Source: JBJFCE01 sp964437825 (lineage in GTDB: Bacteria; Bacillota; Clostridia; Lachnospirales; Lachnospiraceae). Taken from it: a stretch of 64,000 nucleotides of DNA. Position numbers and translations under genes: made by a program. Under the pieces are notes generated by a model. It ran no database searches and was not told where the DNA came from. It saw only the letters and a list, made by a program, of their open reading frames with translations. This document shows, piece by piece, positions 35,668 to 43,494 of the stretch. The stretch's first letter is position 1, and each line of letters begins with the position of its first letter. The DNA lies in the NCBI GenBank assembly GCA_964437825.1, contig CAYTIH010000007.1:7729-71728 (forward strand), given 5' to 3'.

Positions 35668-37014
35668 ATGGAGACAGTAAGTCAGAACATAAAAAATAAT
35701 AAAAGATGGAAATGGTACAGAATTTCCCTTTTTCTGGTAATGATTTGTTCGGTTGCGGCAATCTGCATAATTATGGCGGCGGATATTTATCATTCCGTTC
35801 CGGATACGATCTATTTAAAGGCCGGAGAGGAATCCGATATCTCCATGAATGTACCGCTGTCCGGAGATTTGTTTAAACAAAGCAGTGAGGACAGCTTTGA
35901 GACTATGCAAGCCGGCGGCAGAGCTGCAGGCTCGGAGCAGTCCGTCACGGATGTAATTTCCGACTCGATTCATGTGGATCTGGCAAGTACGGTGACTTTG
36001 TATGCAGGCACGCAAAGCAGCTATTCCATGAAACTGAAATTGTTTGGCCTGATACCTTTTAAAACCGTCCGGATTGAGGTGATTGATGATGAGGCGCTGT
36101 ATCCTGTGGGGATGCCCATCGGAATTTATGTGAAAACGACGGGAGTACTTGTGGTAGGAACGGGGGATTTTACGGATTATAACGGAAATACAGTGATGCC
36201 CTCCGAGCATTTGCTGCAGACAGGAGACTATATTTTATCCGTGGACGGAAGCCCGGTGAGCGGTAAAAGTGATTTCGTAGACAGAGTTGCAGCCAGTGAA
36301 GGAAAAACCATGGTGATGACGATTGAACGGGCCGGCGAGCAGTTTGATATCGGGATACGTCCGGAGTTAAACGATGCGGGGGAGTACAAGCTGGGAATCT
36401 GGGTTAAGGATAGTGCGCAGGGAATCGGAACACTGACCTATGTGGATGCGGATGGTAACTTCGGTGCGCTTGGGCATGGCGTCAGTGACAGTGATATCGG
36501 AGTGCTGCTGAACCTAAGTGACGGGGCTTTGTATACTACAGATATAATAGGGATCACCAGAGGTCAAAAAGGAGTTCCGGGAGAACTTACCGGTATTATC
36601 CGTTATACGGACAGCAATAAGCTCGGAGCTGTTACGGACAATTCTCCGGTAGGGATTCATGGAAATGTGGAGCAGGAAGTTATGGAAAGCATAGAATCCG
36701 AGCCGCTGCCTGTCGGACTGAAGCAGGATGTGGTTTTAGGAGATGCGCAGATTTATTGTAATGTGGACGGAGAAGCAAAGTATTATGATGTTGTGATTAC
36801 CGGGCTTGATTATGATTCCGATAATATTAATAAAGGTATTACATTACAGGTTACGGATCCCGAGCTTTTGTCCGTTACGGGAGGAATTGTTCAGGGAATG
36901 AGCGGAAGCCCCATTATTCAGAACGGACACCTGATCGGAGCCGTGACGCATGTACTGGTCAACGATCCCGAAAAAGGATACGGTATTTTTATAGAATCCA
37001 TGCTTCAGGGGTAA
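35668..37014 (+). CDS. spoIVB: SpoIVB peptidase
   Basis: SpoIVB is a serine peptidase secreted by the forespore that triggers sigma-K activation in the mother cell. From the ATG at 35668 (after GGGGGAAATGAT) it has 448 residues. It has an N-terminal membrane/signal segment (about 18-40), a PDZ domain (about 140-225, with LQTGDYILSVDGSPVSG) and a peptidase domain. The catalytic His is in GALGHGVSDSDIG and the Ser in VQGMSGSPIIQNG. It follows recN as in most spore-formers, and spo0A would be expected next. Confidence 0.95.
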   Translation: METVSQNIKNNKRWKWYRISLFLVMICSVAAICIIMAADIYHSVPDTIYLKAGEESDISMNVPLSGDLFKQSSEDSFETMQAGGRAAGSEQSVTDVISDSIHVDLASTVTLYAGTQSSYSMKLKLFGLIPFKTVRIEVIDDEALYPVGMPIGIYVKTTGVLVVGTGDFTDYNGNTVMPSEHLLQTGDYILSVDGSPVSGKSDFVDRVAASEGKTMVMTIERAGEQFDIGIRPELNDAGEYKLGIWVKDSAQGIGTLTYVDADGNFGALGHGVSDSDIGVLLNLSDGALYTTDIIGITRGQKGVPGELTGIIRYTDSNKLGAVTDNSPVGIHGNVEQEVMESIESEPLPVGLKQDVVLGDAQIYCNVDGEAKYYDVVITGLDYDSDNINKGITLQVTDPELLSVTGGIVQGMSGSPIIQNGHLIGAVTHVLVNDPEKGYGIFIESMLQG

Positions 37015-37072
37015 AGCGCAAGAGCAGCAGACATTTGCCGGAACAAAGGCCGGTTAAGCTTCGTTTTCATAG

Positions 37073-37162
37073 ACAAGACCGCCGCAGATGGTTTTTCAGG
37101 ATCCTTATACATCGTTAAATCCAAGGCTCAGGGTCGGAAAAGCCTTTGAGGAAATCTATGAC
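37073..37162 (+). pseudogene. Relic of an oligopeptide ABC transporter ATPase (OppF/DppF type)
   Basis: About 30 codons read TRPPQMVFQDPYTSLNPR and continue with LRVGKAFEEIYD. This is the Q-loop region that is nearly invariant in OppF/DppF ATPases. A stop codon (37070-37072) and a probable frameshift precede it, and no Walker motifs or other ABC parts are found around it. It is therefore a small gene remnant. It lies between spoIVB and the Spo0A-type gene, where an ABC transporter gene is not expected. Confidence 0.75.
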
Positions 37163-37181
37163 AGATGCGCACGGATTTACA

Positions 37182-37210
37182 GTGAAAATTGCCGCTCCGT
37201 GGCGTATAAT
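37182..37210 (+). promoter_or_regulatory. Possible promoter before the paired hairpins
   Basis: GTGAAA (37182-37187), 17 bp, TATAAT (37205-37210). A transcript would begin about at the first hairpin. Confidence 0.4.
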
Positions 37211-37214
37211 CCCA

Positions 37215-37260
37215 AAGCCAACAAGTTGGCTTGCGGGAAACGCTTTCATCAGCGTTTCCC
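37215..37260 (+). repeat. Two adjacent perfect hairpins
   Basis: AAGCCAA (37215-37221) pairs with TTGGCTT (37226-37232). Immediately after, GGGAAACGC (37235-37243) pairs perfectly with GCGTTTCCC (37252-37260). No T run follows the second. This could be a structured RNA, a REP-like element or debris of the insertion that left the ABC relic. Confidence 0.7.
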
Positions 37261-37284
37261 TAAAATAAGCGCGATGCATTAGAC

Positions 37285-37313
37285 TTGTATGCTCGATTCC
37301 GACTTTTTATACT
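37285..37313 (+). promoter_or_regulatory. Promoter of the Spo0A-type gene
   Basis: TTGTAT (37285-37290) and TATACT (37308-37313) are separated by 17 bp, 69 bp before the start codon. Confidence 0.6.
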
Positions 37314-37382
37314 GAAAAGGTAATGTGGACCAAGCGTGAAAAAACGCGGTAAAGGGAAGCAAGTGTAAAATGGAGGAAAAAT

Positions 37383-37910
37383 ATGGAACAGGTCAACGTG
37401 CTGACGAAAGAGGACAACGAGAAAGTATTTAAGCTGCTAAGTGAGCTCCTTCATGAAGATAAAGAATTTCAAATCATGATCACGGTGCCGTCCAGTCATG
37501 GGAATATGAAAAAAGAGACGGAGTATCAGGGGGATGTATCAAAATCCCGGATACAGGAGCATGATCTGGAAAAGGACGTTACGGAGATGATTCATGAAAT
37601 CGGCGTCCCCGCGCATATTAAGGGATATCAGTATTTACGGGAAGCGATTATGATGTCCGTAGAGGATGTGGAGATGCTCAATTCCATCACCAAGGTACTG
37701 TATCCCACGATCGCCAGAAAATTTCAGACTACGCCGAGCCGCGTGGAAAGAGCGATACGCCACGGCATTGAGGTGGCATGGTCAAGAGGAAGATCGGAAA
37801 CGCTGGAAGCGTTATTCGGCTATACGATCAGCGCAGGAAAAGGCAAACCGACCAATTCCGAATTTATTGCTCTGATCGCGGATAAAATTCGGTTACAATA
37901 CCGAAAATGA
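37383..37910 (+). CDS. Spo0A-type DNA-binding protein lacking the receiver domain
   Basis: The C-terminal part (about 62-175) is a complete Spo0A effector domain. It has IHEIGVPAHIKGYQYLREAI, SRVERAIRHGIEVAWSRG and KPTNSEFIALIADKIRLQ, close to Bacillus Spo0A. The first 60 residues (LTKEDNEKVFKLLSELLHED, then a polar stretch) are not a receiver: there is no phospho-acceptor Asp motif and only half the length. The whole protein has 175 residues against about 265 for Spo0A. GGAGG lies well placed before the ATG. It occupies the usual spo0A locus after spoIVB. Whether it is a reduced Spo0A or a paralogue cannot be decided from this window. Confidence 0.9.
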   Translation: MEQVNVLTKEDNEKVFKLLSELLHEDKEFQIMITVPSSHGNMKKETEYQGDVSKSRIQEHDLEKDVTEMIHEIGVPAHIKGYQYLREAIMMSVEDVEMLNSITKVLYPTIARKFQTTPSRVERAIRHGIEVAWSRGRSETLEALFGYTISAGKGKPTNSEFIALIADKIRLQYRK

Positions 37911-37927
37911 TGGAAAAATACTTTCCC

Positions 37928-37955
37928 TTCACGCATTTTTGAAGTATACTATAAA
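37928..37955 (+). promoter_or_regulatory. Possible promoter of glgA
   Basis: TTCACG (37928-37933), 16 bp, TATAAA (37950-37955), 28 bp before the glgA start. Confidence 0.4.
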
Positions 37956-37983
37956 TAATTAATGTGCCTTGGGAGGGTATCAT

Positions 37984-39429
37984 ATGAAAAATATTTTGTT
38001 TGTAGCTTCAGAAGGAGTTCCATTTATTAAAACCGGCGGACTGGCCGACGTTGTGGGATCTCTTCCCAAATATGTGGACAAAGAATACTTCGATATCAGA
38101 GTCATGCTGCCGAAATATACCTGTATGTCACAGAATATGAAGGATAAGATGACGTATAAATTCCATTTCCATATGGATTTTAATTGGAAAAATGAGTATG
38201 TAGGCGTTTTGGAAGCGGTTGTGGATGGGGTGACTTATTATTTTATTGATAATGAATCCTATTTTAGCGGGTTTAAACCGTATAGCGCAAATGTTTATGA
38301 AGATATCGTGAAGTTTTCCTTCTTCTCAAAGGCAGCGCTTTCTGCCTTGCCGCTGCTTGGCTTTAGACCGGATCTGATTCATTGTCATGACTGGCAGACA
38401 GGACTGGTGCCTGTTTATCTAAAGGAACGTTTCCAGGGAAATGAGTTTTTCCGGGGAATCAAATCGGTTATGACAATACATAATCTGAAATTCCAGGGTA
38501 AATGGGATATCAAGACCGTTAAAAGCGTAACCGGCCTTCCGGACTATTATTTTTCTGCGGATAAGCTGGAAGCATATAAGGATGCCAATTTGTTAAAAGG
38601 CGGGCTGGTCTTTGCGGATGCCATTACCACCGTATCCGATACCTATGCAGAGGAGATCAAAACGGCGTTCTACGGCGAGGGACTGGACGGACTGATGCGG
38701 GCCAGAACCAATGACCTGCGCGGTATTGTCAACGGGATCGATTATGATGAGTACAATCCGGAGACGGACACCTATATCGAGCATAATTACAATGCGGTAA
38801 ACTTCCGGAAAGAGAAAGTTAAAAATAAGCGTGCTTTGCAAAAGGAGCTGGGCCTTGTAGAAGACGACAGAAAGATGATGATCGGTATTGTCTCCAGACT
38901 GACGGATCAGAAGGGCTTTGATCTGATTGCTTATATTATGGATGAGCTTTGTCAGGATGACGTTCAGATTGTCGTGCTTGGTACCGGAGAAGAACGTTAT
39001 GAGAATATGTTCCGTCATTTTGATTGGAAATATAATCAGAAGGTATCCGCCAATATTTATTATTCAGAGGCAATGTCGCACAAAATTTATGCATCCTGTG
39101 ACGCTTTCCTTATGCCGACCCTGTTTGAGCCGTGCGGCTTAAGCCAGCTGATGGCTCTGCGCTACGGAACGGTGCCCATTGTACGTGAGACCGGAGGATT
39201 AAAGGATACGGTGGAGCCTTATAATGAGTATGAGAACAAGGGAACCGGTTTTAGCTTTACCAATTATAATGCGCATGAGATGCTTGGAGCGATTCGGTAT
39301 GCGGAGCAGATCTATTATGATAAAAAGCGTGAATGGAATAAAATCGTTGACCGCGCCATGGCTGTGGATTTTTCATGGAAGGTATCCGCTTCCAAATATC
39401 AGGAGATGTATGACTGGCTGATCGGATAG
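37984..39429 (+). CDS. glgA: Glycogen synthase (ADP-glucose, GT5)
   Basis: GlgA extends alpha-1,4-glucan chains from ADP-glucose. The N-terminal ADP-glucose-binding motif is KTGGLADVVGSLPK near residue 15, with HCHDWQTGLVPVYL further in. The C-terminal half has VSRLTDQKGFDLI and the acceptor motif PTLFEPCGLSQLMALRYG. The ATG at 37984 gives 481 residues and follows GGGAGGG. No other glg genes are nearby, and a terminator follows it. Confidence 0.96.
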   Translation: MKNILFVASEGVPFIKTGGLADVVGSLPKYVDKEYFDIRVMLPKYTCMSQNMKDKMTYKFHFHMDFNWKNEYVGVLEAVVDGVTYYFIDNESYFSGFKPYSANVYEDIVKFSFFSKAALSALPLLGFRPDLIHCHDWQTGLVPVYLKERFQGNEFFRGIKSVMTIHNLKFQGKWDIKTVKSVTGLPDYYFSADKLEAYKDANLLKGGLVFADAITTVSDTYAEEIKTAFYGEGLDGLMRARTNDLRGIVNGIDYDEYNPETDTYIEHNYNAVNFRKEKVKNKRALQKELGLVEDDRKMMIGIVSRLTDQKGFDLIAYIMDELCQDDVQIVVLGTGEERYENMFRHFDWKYNQKVSANIYYSEAMSHKIYASCDAFLMPTLFEPCGLSQLMALRYGTVPIVRETGGLKDTVEPYNEYENKGTGFSFTNYNAHEMLGAIRYAEQIYYDKKREWNKIVDRAMAVDFSWKVSASKYQEMYDWLIG

Positions 39430-39461
39430 CGAGTCCGATCATAACAAGGATCATAAAAAGA

Positions 39462-39491
39462 AACCGGCAGGGCTGTGCTCCTGCCGGTTTT
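39462..39491 (+). terminator. Terminator after glgA
   Basis: AACCGGCAGG (39462-39471) pairs perfectly with CCTGCCGGTT (39480-39489), followed by TT. Confidence 0.88.
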
Positions 39492-39553
39492 GCATGCGGA
39501 AAAGCATTCTGCGCGATCAAAAATATCAGAGACGAGACGGAACGGAGTAAAAA

Positions 39554-41293
39554 ATGGCTTTTGACGGAATTACGATTGCAAATATTGTATCAGAACTGAG
39601 GGACACCATTCTGGGCGGCAGAGTTTATAAAATTGCCCAGCCGGAGGAGGATGAGCTGATCCTGACAATCAAAAATCAAAATACCCAGTATCGGCTGCTT
39701 TTGAGTGCGGATGCTTCGCTTCCGCTGATCTATCTGACTGCCGCCAACAAGCAGAGCCCCCTCAGCGCACCGAATTTCTGTATGCTGCTGCGTAAGCATT
39801 TGCAGAATGCCAGAATTACGGGAATCAGTCAGCCTGAGATGGAACGTGTAATAGAAATTGAATTTGAGCATTTCAATGAGCTTGGAGATTTGTGCCGGAA
39901 AAAACTCATGACGGAGATCATGGGCAAGCATTCCAATCTCATTTTTACGAATGAGCAGGGCATGATTATTGACAGCATCAAGCATGTTTCGGGTATGGTA
40001 AGCTCTGTCAGGGAAGTGCTTCCCGGGAGGGCCTATTTTATACCGAAAACGCAGGATAAAAAGAACCCCCTTACAATCGGAAAACAGGAATTTATCATGG
40101 ATATTACTGTAAAACCCGTGCCATGCTATCAGGCTGTCTATACTTCTTTTACCGGAATTTCTCCCATTATTTCACAGGAAATCTGCTACAGGGCCGGTGT
40201 GGATGGGGATCTTCCGGCAACAAGCCTTTCGCAGGCGCAGGCGGATGCGCTCTCAGAGGTATTTGTGCAGATGATGCGGGAGGTCCAAGGCGGGAGGTTT
40301 CACCCTCAAATCGTGTATGAACAGAAGATACCGAGAGAATATGCTTGTGTTTCCCTGACCTTATATCAGGCGGATGAAAAAAAAGAATATGACAGTATTT
40401 CCGCCCTTTTAGAGGATTATTATGCACAAAAGAGCGCCGCTGCCAGAATCAGACAAAAATCCGTCGATCTGCGGAAAATCGTACAAACGGCGCTTGAGCG
40501 CAATGTCAGGAAATATGATCTGCAGTTAAAACAGCTAAAGGATACGGAGAAAAGGGAACAATACAGACTTTACGGAGAACTGCTCAATACATACGGATAT
40601 GGCGCAGAGCCGGGGGCGCACTCTTTGGAAGCGCTGAATTATTATACGGATGAGATGATTGTGATTCCGTTAGATCCTATGTTAAGCGCAGGAGAAAATG
40701 CCAAAAAATACTTTGATAAATACGGTAAGCTGAAACGGACCTATGAAGCACTGCAGACGCTTACCAGGGAAACAAAAGAAGAAATTGACCATTTGGAATC
40801 CGTTGCTACAGCACTTGATATTGCAGGGAAAGAGGAAGACCTGATTCAGATTAAGGAGGAACTGATAGAAAGCGGACATATCCGCAGGAAAGGACAGACC
40901 AAAAAGGTCAAAATTACCAGCAAGCCCTTCCATTTTGTCAGCAGAGACGGTTTTTCTATTTATGTCGGGAAAAACAATCTGCAAAACGATGAGCTTACCT
41001 TTCAGTTTGCATCGGGCAATGATTGGTGGTTCCATGCCAAGGGAATCCCCGGCTCCCATGTCATAGTAAAGACGAACGGAGAAGAACTGCCGGACCGTAC
41101 TTTTGAGGAAGCGGCAAAACTTGCGGCGCATTTCAGCAAAGGAGCGCAGCAGGAGAAAATCGAAGTGGATTATACGCAAAAGAAGAATGTCAAAAAGCCC
41201 GCAGGAGCCAAACCTGGCTTTGTGGTATATTACACCAATTATTCCATGCTGATCGGGACGGATATTAGCGGTATAGAGCAGGTGGATTCTTGA
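39554..41293 (+). CDS. rqcH: Ribosome quality-control protein RqcH (NFACT family)
   Basis: RqcH binds stalled 50S subunits and, with tRNA-Ala, adds C-terminal alanine tails that mark nascent chains for degradation. The 579 residues contain the NFACT-N domain (about 1-200, FDGITIANIVSELRDTILGG), a coiled-coil middle (about 290-430) and the NFACT-R domain (FVSRDGFSIYVGKNNLQND, WWFHAKGIPGSHVI). Older annotations call it a fibronectin-binding protein. GGAG precedes the ATG. The promoter of yicC overlaps its stop. Confidence 0.96.
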   Translation: MAFDGITIANIVSELRDTILGGRVYKIAQPEEDELILTIKNQNTQYRLLLSADASLPLIYLTAANKQSPLSAPNFCMLLRKHLQNARITGISQPEMERVIEIEFEHFNELGDLCRKKLMTEIMGKHSNLIFTNEQGMIIDSIKHVSGMVSSVREVLPGRAYFIPKTQDKKNPLTIGKQEFIMDITVKPVPCYQAVYTSFTGISPIISQEICYRAGVDGDLPATSLSQAQADALSEVFVQMMREVQGGRFHPQIVYEQKIPREYACVSLTLYQADEKKEYDSISALLEDYYAQKSAAARIRQKSVDLRKIVQTALERNVRKYDLQLKQLKDTEKREQYRLYGELLNTYGYGAEPGAHSLEALNYYTDEMIVIPLDPMLSAGENAKKYFDKYGKLKRTYEALQTLTRETKEEIDHLESVATALDIAGKEEDLIQIKEELIESGHIRRKGQTKKVKITSKPFHFVSRDGFSIYVGKNNLQNDELTFQFASGNDWWFHAKGIPGSHVIVKTNGEELPDRTFEEAAKLAAHFSKGAQQEKIEVDYTQKKNVKKPAGAKPGFVVYYTNYSMLIGTDISGIEQVDS

Positions 41294-41318
41294 CGTGATT
41301 TCGTCCGTGTAATATAAT
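41290..41318 (+). promoter_or_regulatory. Promoter of yicC-remA-gmk-rpoZ
   Basis: TTGACG (41290-41295), 17 bp, TATAAT (41313-41318). The -35 box overlaps the rqcH stop codon. Confidence 0.82.
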
Positions 41319-41391
41319 AAGACAGATGTACTATAGCAGGGGACAGCATTGGGAGGAAGACCTGTCCGGTTGAAATGGGGGCTTACAGATT

Positions 41392-42270
41392 ATGATCAAA
41401 AGTATGACGGGATTTGGCAGGAGCGAGGTCTCGGAAGGTACCAGAAAATTCATGGTGGAGATGAAGGCTGTCAATCATCGTTATCTTGATGTAACGATCA
41501 AGATGCCGAAAAAGCTGAATGTATTTGAGGCCGCGATACGAAATGAATTAAAGAATTATATTAACCGGGGCAAGGTGGATATCTTTATTACTTATGAAGA
41601 TACTTCCGAGAATCATGTTCAGATCAGATATAACCGGGACATTGCTGCGGAATATGTGAAATATTTAAATCAGATGGCGGAGGAATTTTCGCTGGAAAAT
41701 GATGTCCGGGTTTCCACGTTATCCAGATATCCCGAGGTCTTTTCGATGGAAGAACAAAACGAGGATGAGGAGGAAATCTGGAAGGTTCTGCAAAGAGCAG
41801 TGGACGCTGCTGCAGAAGAAATGACGCAGTCCAGAATCCGCGAAGGAGAGAACCTGAAGGGGGACCTGCTATTGAAACTTGAGGAGATGTCCGGGAACGT
41901 GGACTTCATTGCCGAGCGTTCGCCCCGGATTCTTGCGGAATACAAAAAGAAGCTGGAGGACAAGGTGCATGAGCTGCTTTCGGATACGACGATCGATGAG
42001 GGCAGGATTGCAACTGAGGTTACTATTTTTGCCGATAAGATCTGTGTGGATGAAGAAATGGTCCGCCTCAAAAGCCATATCGAGGCCGTTCGAAAAGCGC
42101 TGCTTGAGGGCGGAAGCATCGGACGTAAACTGGATTTTCTGGCACAGGAGATGAACAGGGAAGCCAATACGATTCTTTCAAAGGCCAATGACCTGACTGT
42201 TTCGGACTGCGGAATTGAATTAAAGACTACGATAGAGAAGATCAGAGAGCAGATCCAGAACATTGAGTAA
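41392..42270 (+). CDS. yicC: YicC family endoribonuclease
   Basis: YicC/YloC proteins are endoribonucleases of the DUF1732 group. The 292 residues begin with the diagnostic MIKSMTGFGRSEV and MKAVNHRYLDVTIKMP. They end with EMNREANTILSKANDLTVSD and IREQIQNIE, all highly conserved. It heads the cluster yicC-remA-gmk-rpoZ, which is conserved across Firmicutes, and its own promoter precedes a leader of about 70 nt. Confidence 0.96.
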   Translation: MIKSMTGFGRSEVSEGTRKFMVEMKAVNHRYLDVTIKMPKKLNVFEAAIRNELKNYINRGKVDIFITYEDTSENHVQIRYNRDIAAEYVKYLNQMAEEFSLENDVRVSTLSRYPEVFSMEEQNEDEEEIWKVLQRAVDAAAEEMTQSRIREGENLKGDLLLKLEEMSGNVDFIAERSPRILAEYKKKLEDKVHELLSDTTIDEGRIATEVTIFADKICVDEEMVRLKSHIEAVRKALLEGGSIGRKLDFLAQEMNREANTILSKANDLTVSDCGIELKTTIEKIREQIQNIE

Positions 42271-42283
42271 ATCGGAGAAGAGC

Positions 42284-42550
42284 ATGAACAAACTGATCCA
42301 TATAGGATTCGGAAATATTGTAAATACGGATAAAATTATTGCAATTGTCAGCCCAGATTCCGCGCCGGTTAAGCGTCTGGTGCAAAAGGCGAAGGAGGAC
42401 GGTATGGTAATTGACGCAACGCAGGGGAGGAAAACCAAAGCCGTATTGGTAATGGAAAATTCCCAGCTGGTGTTGTCGGCGCTGCTGCCGGAAACGATTT
42501 CGGGCAGGGCCAAAGAAATACCTGATAATGGAGATACGGATAATATATGA
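42284..42550 (+). CDS. remA: RemA-like regulator (DUF370)
   Basis: The 88-residue protein matches RemA/YlzA, which in Bacillus is a DNA-binding activator of biofilm matrix genes. LIHIGFGNIVNTDKIIAIV and IDATQGRKTKAVLVMEN are the family core. The ATG at 42284 follows GGAGAAGAGC. The frame is open seven codons further upstream, but these add nothing typical. It overlaps gmk by 4 nt. The target genes in this organism are not visible. Confidence 0.94.
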   Translation: MNKLIHIGFGNIVNTDKIIAIVSPDSAPVKRLVQKAKEDGMVIDATQGRKTKAVLVMENSQLVLSALLPETISGRAKEIPDNGDTDNI

Positions 42551-43179
42551 AAAAGCAGGGAATATTGATCGTGGTTTCCGGGTTTGCCGGTGTCGGAAAA
42601 GGAACTTTAATGAAACGGCTGCTGCAGAATTATGATAATTATGCGCTTTCCGTTTCCATGACGACCAGAGCGCCCAGACTGGGAGAGGAAAACGGCAGAG
42701 AATATTTTTTCGTGACAAAAAACGAATTTGAGGATAAGATAGCACAGGAAGGCTTGATTGAATATGCCCAGTATTGCGGAAATTATTACGGAACGCCGCG
42801 GACCTATGTGGAAGAACAGATGGCGGCCGGAAAAGATATCATTCTGGAAATCGAGATTCAGGGTGCCATGAAGATTAAGGAGCGGTTTCCGCAGGCGGTA
42901 CTGGTCTATGTACTTCCGCCCAGCGCTGCTGAGCTTGAAGAACGTCTGCGCGGCAGAGGAACCGAGACGGAAGAAAAGATCAGGCAGAGGCTCAGTCGTG
43001 CAGCACAGGAAAGCAAGGGGCTTGAGCAGTATGATTATATTGTTGTGAACGATGATCTGGAAGAATGTGAAAAGCGGCTGCACGGAATTTTACAGGCAGC
43101 ACATTACACTCCGGGGCGCAATGCAGAGTTCATTCATGCGCTCAGAGAGGATTTAAAGGGATTTATGAAAGGAGAATAA
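42547..43179 (+). CDS. gmk: Guanylate kinase
   Basis: Gmk converts GMP to GDP. The P-loop reads VVSGFAGVGKGTLMKRL, with Phe-Ala where many family members have Pro-Ser. The GMP-binding part has TRAPRLGEENGREYFFV, and the lid and core have ILEIEIQGAMKIKERF and LRGRGTETEEKI. The 210-residue length is usual. It is coupled to remA by an ATGA overlap, and rpoZ follows 5 bp after it. Confidence 0.96.
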   Translation: MKKQGILIVVSGFAGVGKGTLMKRLLQNYDNYALSVSMTTRAPRLGEENGREYFFVTKNEFEDKIAQEGLIEYAQYCGNYYGTPRTYVEEQMAAGKDIILEIEIQGAMKIKERFPQAVLVYVLPPSAAELEERLRGRGTETEEKIRQRLSRAAQESKGLEQYDYIVVNDDLEECEKRLHGILQAAHYTPGRNAEFIHALREDLKGFMKGE

Positions 43180-43184
43180 ATACA

Positions 43185-43427
43185 ATGATACATCCATCTT
43201 ATGCAGATTTAATGAAAGTCGTAAACAGCGGGGCAGGGGAAGGCGAGGAACCGGTGATCAGCAGCCGTTATTCCATTGTCATGGCAACCTCTAAAAGAGC
43301 AAGACAGATTATCGCAGGTGATGATCCGCTTGTTGACGATGCGAAGGGCAAGAAACCCTTATCCGTTGCAGTGGAGGAATTAAACCAGAGCAAAATTCAG
43401 ATTCTGGGCGATGATGTAGAAGAATAA
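43185..43427 (+). CDS. rpoZ: DNA-directed RNA polymerase omega subunit
   Basis: Omega stabilises the beta-prime subunit. The 80-residue protein begins MIHPSYADLMKVVNSG and contains SRYSIVMATSKRARQII and KKPLSVAVEELNQSKIQI, the typical core. AAAGGAG precedes the ATG by nine bases. It is the last gene of the yicC operon before a terminator-like hairpin. Confidence 0.95.
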   Translation: MIHPSYADLMKVVNSGAGEGEEPVISSRYSIVMATSKRARQIIAGDDPLVDDAKGKKPLSVAVEELNQSKIQILGDDVEE

Positions 43428-43438
43428 CAGAGAAAAGT

Positions 43439-43475
43439 AAAAAGGGAAATACCGCATCTGGTACTTTCCTTTTTT
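43439..43475 (+). terminator. Terminator after rpoZ
   Basis: AAAAGGGAAA-TACC pairs with GGTAC-TTTCCTTTT around GCATCT with small mismatches. Six T close it. Confidence 0.7.
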
Positions 43476-43494
43476 GAATCTACGAGAGTGACTT

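Noticed and set aside
42547..43179. Unusual P-loop (GFAGVGKGT) in guanylate kinase as a sign of loss of function
   Set aside because: All essential Gly, Lys and Thr positions remain, and I recall similar loops in Gmk of related bacteria.
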